A DNA stretch of 64,000 bases from the NCBI GenBank assembly GCA_044868005.1, contig JBIOVX010000131.1:9842-73841 (forward strand), written 5' to 3'. A program made the translations under genes and the position numbers. Source of the DNA: DATARR01 sp044868005. Its GTDB lineage: Bacteria > Acidobacteriota > Thermoanaerobaculia > Multivoradales > UBA5704. The notes under the pieces are model-generated. The model had not been told where the DNA came from. It searched no databases and saw only the letters and a program-made list of their open reading frames with translations. Shown piece by piece: positions 58,079 through 64,000 of this stretch (position 1 is its first letter; every line of letters begins with the position of its first letter).

Positions 58079-59353
58079 TCAGAAATCGCAGCCCACCTGC
58101 ACCATCACCGCCTCGACGGAGGGGAAGAGCTCCAGCCCCGCAAAGGCGCCCGGCGGGGCGCGGGGAGCGCTGACGCTCTGGCGGTAGAGCTCGAGCTTGA
58201 GATTCCATTCCCGCTCGTGGGCGAGCGGCTTGCCGTACTTCAGGCCGAAAGTCCAGTCGGTCAGCTCGCCCAGCCGGTAGTCGGCGCTGGCGTGGGAGGG
58301 CAGCGGCGCGCCGGCCTCCAGGAAGCGGGCGTAGAAGTCGGCCGCGCTCTGCGTGTAGTAGCGCACGTGCGGCTGCAGGTAGCCCGGCCGGCCGAGGTCC
58401 CTGCGGTAGCGCAGCTCGAGGGTCTGCGAGCGCACCTGCCAGTCGTCCCAGAGGTAGCGATAGACCGCGTCGAGAACGTCCTGGCTGCGAACCTCGCGCT
58501 TGTAGGCGAGATATAGGCTCTGCTTCGTGCGGCGGTCGGGGCGCGATTCGTAGAGCTGGTCGACCGGCTCGCCGGAATCGGCGCCGCTCGCGCCCTCGAC
58601 GATGCTCACCAGCTTGTAAGGGTCGGTGAGATAGCCGTCGCTCATGCCCAGGCTGTAGTTGATCTGGAGAAGCGAGCGGCGGTCGATCACCTGCGTGAGC
58701 CCGAGCAACAGGTCGCCGACCGACTTGGTCTCCGCATCCCCGAGCCGGTTGAGCGGCGCCTGGTCGTCCGGGACCTCCGGCGACATGCTGGCGAGCGGAC
58801 GCGGCACGCCCCCCACCGGGTGGATCTGGTCGTAGCCCGCCGACACGCCGATCGAGAGCGTGGTGTTGCGCTGATTGAAATCGCGCGCCAGCGCGGCGGA
58901 GAGGGAGGCGGAGTCGTAGTCGTACTCGATCGAAGCGTGGGCTCCGAACGTCGCCCGCCAGAGCTGCCCCAGCGGCGTCTCCCAGGCGGCGTCGAGCGCC
59001 CAACGCGTGTCGAGGAAGCTCGGATCGAGCGGCGTCTTGCCGGCGCCGACGGTGTAGATGCCGTGGCCCGAGGGAGTGGTGTAGGTCTGCGGCCGGGTCG
59101 ACGGCATCGCCCCGCTCGCCGACGCGCCGGTGAGCGAATCGACGGTCAGCTTGAGACCCAGCGTTTGACCGTCGCCGCGCTCCCAGCGCGCTGAGATCAC
59201 CGGCTCGATGGCGGTGACCCGGTCGGTCTCGGAGTAGTAGAGCACCTGCGAGTCGAGCTTCCAGCTGCCGCCGCGGGCGGCGGGTGTGCCAAGGAGCGCG
59301 CCTGCCGCCGCCGCCAGTGCGAGACGCACGCGGTTGCCGCCGCTCAATTGCAT
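58079..59353 (-). CDS. DUF3570 outer-membrane beta-barrel-like protein
   Basis: This 424-residue protein has a signal peptide (MQLSGGNRVRLALAAAAGAL, cleavage near TPAARGG) followed by alternating amphipathic strands rich in aromatic and charged residues, ending in a phenylalanine as in many outer-membrane barrels. The DUF3570 features are visible: LTVDSLTGAS, a TPSGHG segment and repeated Y-x-Y strand patterns. The start at 59353 overlaps the DUF4266 stop by ten bases. In other bacteria DUF3570 genes sit with DUF4266, TlpA-like and ApbE genes exactly as here. The function is unknown; a role in extracytoplasmic metal or electron handling is often guessed. Confidence 0.88.
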   Translation of the reverse strand: MQLSGGNRVRLALAAAAGALLGTPAARGGSWKLDSQVLYYSETDRVTAIEPVISARWERGDGQTLGLKLTVDSLTGASASGAMPSTRPQTYTTPSGHGIYTVGAGKTPLDPSFLDTRWALDAAWETPLGQLWRATFGAHASIEYDYDSASLSAALARDFNQRNTTLSIGVSAGYDQIHPVGGVPRPLASMSPEVPDDQAPLNRLGDAETKSVGDLLLGLTQVIDRRSLLQINYSLGMSDGYLTDPYKLVSIVEGASGADSGEPVDQLYESRPDRRTKQSLYLAYKREVRSQDVLDAVYRYLWDDWQVRSQTLELRYRRDLGRPGYLQPHVRYYTQSAADFYARFLEAGAPLPSHASADYRLGELTDWTFGLKYGKPLAHEREWNLKLELYRQSVSAPRAPPGAFAGLELFPSVEAVMVQVGCDF

Positions 59354-59583
59354 CCGCAGCCACCGCCGGCAAAGCCGGCGCCCCCGCTCGAGGCCTCCTT
59401 GCTGAAATAGATGTGGTCGTCGATGCCGGCTTCGAGCGGGTAGCCGTCCAAGCGCATGCACCGCTTGGCCAGCTCGCCGCGGTCCCAGGGTTTGGCGCCG
59501 AGCCGGGGCGCTGCGGCGCACCCGGCAAGCAGCGCGGGGATCGCGAGGACGAGAACCACGCGCGCGCGTCGAGGGATCGTCAT
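59344..59583 (-). CDS. DUF4266 small lipoprotein
   Basis: This 79-residue lipoprotein has a signal with the lipobox LLAGC (lipidated Cys22), then WDRGELAKRCMRLD, DDHIYFSKEASSGG and a glycine/cysteine-rich end (GGGCGCN), all hallmarks of the DUF4266 family. The cysteine cluster at the C-terminus could bind metal or be a redox partner of the TlpA-like protein encoded just upstream. The ATG overlaps the thioredoxin stop as ATGA and the end overlaps the DUF3570 start, so translation is coupled. Confidence 0.9.
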   Translation of the reverse strand: MTIPRRARVVLVLAIPALLAGCAAAPRLGAKPWDRGELAKRCMRLDGYPLEAGIDDHIYFSKEASSGGAGFAGGGCGCN

Positions 59584-60050
59584 GGCGCCTCCTCCGCCAG
59601 GAGCCGCATCACCGCGTCGCGCACCGCCGTCTCATCGGCGCGCCGGAATCCCACCCGCTGCGATCGCGGCCGGCCGTCGCGCCCGATGAGCACCGTGGTC
59701 GGCATGCCCTCGAGCCGCCAATGCTCCGCCAGCTTCCCTGCCGGGTCGTAGGCGATCTTGAATCCGGCCGGCCGCTCGGCGAGAAACTGGTCGGCGCGTC
59801 GCCGCTCGGTGTCGACGTTCACCGCGATCACCACCAGGCCCCGCGAGCCCAGGTCGCGCTCCAGCGCGTCCATGAATGGAAAGCTCTCCCTGCAGGGAGG
59901 GCACCACGACGCCCAAAAATCGAGATAGACGACCTTCCCGCGGTACGCATCGAGGTCGAGAGCGGCGAGGTTCTCGTGCGTGCGCGCCGGGCTCGCGAGC
60001 AGTCCGGCGAGGAGAGCGGCGATGGCGACCGGACCCGGGCGGATTCGCAT
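59580..60050 (-). CDS. TlpA-like periplasmic thioredoxin
   Basis: This 156-residue secreted thioredoxin-fold protein has an N-terminal signal (RPGPVAIAALLAGLLASPA), the active site WASWCPPC (Cys50 and Cys53) and the cis-proline loop MPTTVLI. TlpA/ResA relatives reduce disulfides in the periplasm. It heads the minus-strand operon with DUF4266, DUF3570 and ApbE and probably keeps cysteines of DUF4266 or its partner reduced. The ATG at 60050 is preferred over an in-frame TTG at 60056. Confidence 0.93.
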   Translation of the reverse strand: MRIRPGPVAIAALLAGLLASPARTHENLAALDLDAYRGKVVYLDFWASWCPPCRESFPFMDALERDLGSRGLVVIAVNVDTERRRADQFLAERPAGFKIAYDPAGKLAEHWRLEGMPTTVLIGRDGRPRSQRVGFRRADETAVRDAVMRLLAEEAP

Positions 60051-60060
60051 CGACAATCAG

Positions 60061-60066
60061 TGTATA
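60061..60066 (-). promoter_or_regulatory. Candidate -10 box of the TlpA operon
   Basis: On the minus strand TATACA, preceded by TGA, lies about ten bases before the ATG at 60050. This would give a leaderless or nearly leaderless transcript. The -35 region is poor. Confidence 0.4.
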
Positions 60067-60183
60067 TCACCCGCATCGCCCCTCGGGCCGGTGTCCTCAC
60101 CCGGCCTGGGGGAGCACTGAGGATGTGGTCTGCGGAGCGTTCCGTCCGTGCAGACGGATAAGCGGCGTAGGGAGGCGGCCGCC

Positions 60184-60208
60184 GTGCATTTGTGATCTAA
60201 TTGTGCAC
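60184..60208. promoter_or_regulatory. Inverted repeat before the winged-helix gene
   Basis: GTGCA and TGCAC flank a 15-base AT-rich spacer that contains a possible -10 (TAATTG). The repeat ends three bases before the ATG at 60212. It could be an operator for the adjacent DNA-binding-like protein, but is short enough to occur by chance. Confidence 0.35.
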
Positions 60209-60211
60209 ACT

Positions 60212-60676
60212 ATGACTCGCGACGAGTACGAACGGAGCAAGGAACGCCTCGCGGAGCAGCGGCGCGCGGGCATCGAGCTGGTGGAAACGGCGTATCAGGC
60301 CCAGTTCCGAGCCCTGGACATGGTCTGGATGCTCCAGGGCGAGGGAACCGGCCTCGGGCCAGACATCGCGGCCTCCTCGACGGCCCCCGCAGCGCCGGCT
60401 CCTGCGCAGCCGGCTCCCCCGGCGGCGAAGCCTCACCGCCGGAACCTCGCCCAGGTGGAAACCGATGTCTACGCGGCTCTCCCCCGCCTGCCCGAAACCT
60501 TCACGCGCCGCGACGTGTGCGCAGCCCTCGGCTATGAGCCGGATCGCGGGGCTCTCTACCGGACTCTCCAGGGTCTGGTCAGTGAGGGCCGCGCCCACGT
60601 CGTGTCTTCCGGCGATGGCCAGAGGCCCACGGTCTATCGCCGGACCGGTGGCGGCCCTTCCCCCGCGCAGACGTGA
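60212..60676 (+). CDS. Hypothetical protein with putative C-terminal winged-helix domain
   Basis: This 154-residue protein has a charged helical N-terminus (~1-40), an Ala/Pro linker (~52-72) and a C-terminal part (~78-145) that looks like a winged helix: TRRDVCAALGY as first helices, GALYRTLQGLVSEG as recognition helix, then a wing with RPTVYRR. A regulatory or DNA-binding role is inferred, not established. There is no clear ribosome site, so translation may be leaderless. It lies directly before the 21-bp repeat array. Confidence 0.65.
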   Translation: MTRDEYERSKERLAEQRRAGIELVETAYQAQFRALDMVWMLQGEGTGLGPDIAASSTAPAAPAPAQPAPPAAKPHRRNLAQVETDVYAALPRLPETFTRRDVCAALGYEPDRGALYRTLQGLVSEGRAHVVSSGDGQRPTVYRRTGGGPSPAQT

Positions 60677-60785
60677 GGCGCCGCGACGGCGCGCGAACAT
60701 TCCCCCCTCGCGCCGAGCGGCGCCCCCGGCGCGCGCGCGCATTCCGCTCCGCTGCAGCGCTTCCGGTACCGGCGACTGGGACATT

Positions 60786-61301
60786 CGTCGGGAGCTCCGG
60801 AACATTCCGCAAGGGAGACGGCTCATTGCGCTCGCCTGCCGGGTCTCTCCGCTCGGCAGCGGGAGCATCCCGCTCCGCAACGCGAGCCTTCCGCTCGGCA
60901 GCGGGAGCATTCCGCTCGGCAGCGGGAGCATTCCGTTTGGTAACGGGAGCATTCCGCTCGGCAGCGGGAGCATTCCTCTCAGCATCTGAGTCATTCCTCC
61001 CGCGAGCGGGCTCATTCGGCCTTCGGGAGGGATGATTCCGCAATCGAGGGGAATGCGCGAGGCGGAGAGCGGAATGATCCCGCTCGCGGGAGGAATGACT
61101 CCGCGATCGGAGGGAATGCTTCCGCTGGCGAGGGGAATGCTTCCGCAAGCGGGGGGAATGATCCAGATCGCCGGGGGGAGGTCTCAGCAGGCGAGGGGAA
61201 TGCTTCGGCAGCCGAGGGGGCGGTCGCCGTTCGCAAGGGGGATGACTGCGCTCGCCAGCGGAATGACTCCGCTCGCGAGGGCGAGGCCTCCGCTCGCGAG
61301 G
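60786..61301. repeat. 21-bp tandem repeat array in two head-to-head arms
   Basis: The left arm has twelve units in strict 21-base register, anchored on the CATTCC motif at positions ending 60786, 60807 and so on to 61017. The right arm has thirteen units in the opposite orientation, starting with GGAATGA-like motifs at 61029, 61050 and so on to 61281. The dyad is near 61023. Units vary in sequence but never in length, and most contain a small hairpin such as CCGCT-CGGC-AGCGG or TCCCGC-TC-GCGGGA. Degenerate units extend left to about 60744. The 21-base period keeps frames open on both strands (heptads like GMLPLPS or GMTPLAR), but no ribosome site or start supports a protein. Confidence 0.9.
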
Positions 61302-61447
61302 GGAAACCGCCAACACCATGAAGACAGAGAGGAGATCCTCAACTCTGTCGTCCGTGCTCGTCCTGTCCTTGTCCGTGCTCGTCCGGCCGTCGGCCAGCCG
61401 TGACGTGCCACCTCGCGCTTGCTTCGAGGAACGGGCGTTGGCTCGGT
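61302..61447. other. Repeat-rich intergenic sequence after the array
   Basis: No gene is supported here. TCCGTGCTCGTCC occurs twice (61351 and 61372), again 21 bases apart, within a GTCC-rich stretch resembling the GGGAC minisatellites of the NRPS genes. Confidence 0.45.
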
Positions 61448-61777
61448 TCACCCGGCCTGAGGGACCGCGGAGCTCGGGGCGAAGGCGCGGAGATGGGCGA
61501 TGAACTCGTCCACCAGCGCTCGCAGTCCCTCCCAATCGCCGGCGGCGGCGCGCTCGCTCATCAGGCCGCTCGCCTCGCGGCAGCCGCCGAACTGCTGGTA
61601 GAAGCGGCAGCGGGCGCAGTAGTCGAGGGATCCGCCGGGTTCCTCGCGGGCCTTGTCGCAGAAGGCGTCGGCGGCGTTGATCTCGGTGAGCAGATCCACC
61701 GGTGCGGCGGTGCCGATGGCGTCGCGGACGGCGGACCAGTGGGCCAGCTCGCGGTCTCGGGCTTCTTGCCAGTTCAT
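61448..61777 (-). CDS. Small hypothetical protein with four cysteines
   Basis: This 109-residue protein is not recognised. It is mostly helical and acidic, with Cys40, Cys54, Cys57 and Cys66 arranged as C-x13-CARC-x8-C in the middle (DYCARCRFYQQFGGC). This could bind zinc or an iron-sulfur cluster. The ATG at 61777 has a strong AGGAGG ribosome site eight bases upstream, which favours it over the longer frame starting at 61882. It diverges from the Hsp20 gene. Confidence 0.75.
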   Translation of the reverse strand: MNWQEARDRELAHWSAVRDAIGTAAPVDLLTEINAADAFCDKAREEPGGSLDYCARCRFYQQFGGCREASGLMSERAAAGDWEGLRALVDEFIAHLRAFAPSSAVPQAG

Positions 61778-61972
61778 GGCGTTCTCCTCCTGTTCTTCAT
61801 CCTTTGTAGCCGCGCGTGAGGCCAAGCCGCAACGTCTGCCGGGGCGGGGCGGCGCCCTACCCATCCGCGCTCGCGGGGCCACCCGAACAAGCGTGGGGCG
61901 CGCTCTCGCTCGCCGCTACGCTCTCCTCGGAGCCTGGAAAAGAAGTCAACCGACGGCTCCAAGGAGGATGAG

Positions 61973-62479
61973 ATGCTTGAGAAGACCTACATGACTCCCT
62001 TCAAGGGCGAGACCGTGCGCCCGTTCTTCCGCACCCCCTTCAACCTGTTCGAGAACATGCTCTCCGAGGTCGAGGGCTTCTGGCAGAAGCCGTGGTTCCG
62101 GCCGCTGGCTCGTCCGCTCCGCTTCGAGAGCGACGCGGCCTGGATGCCGACCTTCGACCTCTATGAGTACAACGGCGAGCTGGTGCTCAAGGCGGACCTG
62201 CCCGGCCTGAAGAAGGAGGACATCCGGATCTACCTGGAGGACGGCGCGCTGGTGCTGCAGGGCGAGCGCAAGGAAGAGAAGAAGGAAGAGAAGAAGGTCG
62301 AGAAAGAGAGCTTCTACCTCGCCGAGTGCCACTACGGCACGTTCTATCGCCGTCTGCCGCTGGGGTTCGCGGTGGACTTCGACAAGATCGTGGCGCAATT
62401 CACCGACGGCGTGCTGGAGGTCCACATCCCCATGCCGGCGATGGAGCCGCCCAAGGCGCAGGAGATCCCGGTCAACTGA
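61973..62479 (+). CDS. Small heat-shock protein, Hsp20/alpha-crystallin family
   Basis: This 168-residue cytoplasmic holdase chaperone has an N-terminal arm rich in Phe/Trp, an alpha-crystallin domain from ~52 to 150 (FDLYEYNGELVLKADLPGL, then FYRRLPLGFAVDFDKI and DGVLEVHIP) and a C-terminal IPV anchor. A lysine/glutamate run (KEEKKEEKKVEKE) forms the loop between strands. An AAGGAGG ribosome site lies six bases before the ATG. No clear heat-shock promoter or CIRCE element is visible in the 195-base divergent region upstream. Confidence 0.95.
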   Translation: MLEKTYMTPFKGETVRPFFRTPFNLFENMLSEVEGFWQKPWFRPLARPLRFESDAAWMPTFDLYEYNGELVLKADLPGLKKEDIRIYLEDGALVLQGERKEEKKEEKKVEKESFYLAECHYGTFYRRLPLGFAVDFDKIVAQFTDGVLEVHIPMPAMEPPKAQEIPVN

Positions 62480-62506
62480 CCGGCTGTGCAGTGAAGCTCG
62501 AAGCCG

Positions 62507-62563
62507 GCACCCGTAGGCCCGCATCCAGGAGGTGAGACTCGACTCGCCGCCCGGGTGCGGGCC
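62507..62563 (+). promoter_or_regulatory. Alternative stem-loops upstream of the oxidoreductase
   Basis: GCACCCG (62507-62513) can pair with CGGGTGC (62552-62558), and GGCCCGCA (62516-62523) with TGCGGGCC (62556-62563). The two pairings exclude each other. This might be a post-transcriptional switch or simply GC-rich chance pairing. Confidence 0.3.
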
Positions 62564-62586
62564 GAACCCATTCAGCGGAGGTCTTC

Positions 62587-64000
<1,414 letters not shown>

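Noticed and set aside
60786..61301. CRISPR array
   Set aside because: Units are contiguous with no unique spacers, vary in sequence and flip orientation halfway; no cas genes are present.
60579..61535. Long reading frames through the 21-bp array encoding heptad repeats on both strands
   Set aside because: Several frames are open at once because 21 is a multiple of three. None has a ribosome site or sensible start and they contradict each other, so a DNA-level repeat is the simpler reading.

Overview
The window is about 70% GC and looks like a chromosomal segment of an Acidobacteriota bacterium. The best clues are a stand-alone ADOP-type FtsX/MacB permease (a family typical of that phylum), the periplasmic TlpA-DUF4266-DUF3570-ApbE gene set, and very large NRPS/PKS genes. 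A Thermoanaerobaculia-like host is a guess from base composition only.

Positions 1-52039 hold one continuous plus-strand assembly line of eight genes that starts upstream of the window. Most junctions overlap by 1-4 bases or are only a few bases apart, so it is probably a single operon longer than 52 kb. Reading order: FAAL(C-terminal part)-ACP-C-A-PCP-C-PCP-C-A-PCP-C-A(Pro)-PCP-C-A[MT between A2 and A3; Cys-like]-PCP / KS-AT-KR(dead)-ACP / stand-alone C / C-A-PCP-E-C-A-PCP / C-A-PCP / C-A[MT between A8 and A9]-PCP-C-A(Lys2-like)-PCP / C-A(Gly)-PCP-C-A-PCP / KS-AT-ACP-TD. If colinear, it would make an N-acylated linear lipopeptide of about eleven amino acids with two malonate-derived C2 units, one internal and one at the reduced C-terminus. 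A convergent aminotransferase gene (52036-53256, minus) may transaminate the released aldehyde or supply an aminoadipate-type building block. No thioesterase, MbtH, phosphopantetheinyl transferase or dedicated exporter is visible.

After the cluster come a tRNA-Glu(UUC) (53420-53495), an ADOP permease (53811-56267), a VapBC toxin-antitoxin pair (56396-57030, minus) and a minus-strand periplasmic redox/flavinylation operon (57172-60050: TlpA-like thioredoxin, DUF4266 lipoprotein, DUF3570 outer-membrane protein, ApbE FMN transferase).

The right end has a small putative winged-helix gene (60212-60676) followed by an unusual 21-bp repeat array. Twelve units in one orientation face thirteen in the other around a dyad near 61023. 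Beyond it lie a small cysteine-containing protein, an Hsp20 chaperone, and the start of pyruvate:ferredoxin oxidoreductase, cut by the window edge.

Most interesting points: two A domains interrupted at different places by the same type of methyltransferase, one with a Cys-like pocket as in TioN; an A-less C-PCP module; a Lys2-type A domain inside an NRPS; an inactivated KR; a duplicated orphan C domain; matched NRPS-to-PKS interfaces; and the head-to-head 21-bp hairpin array.
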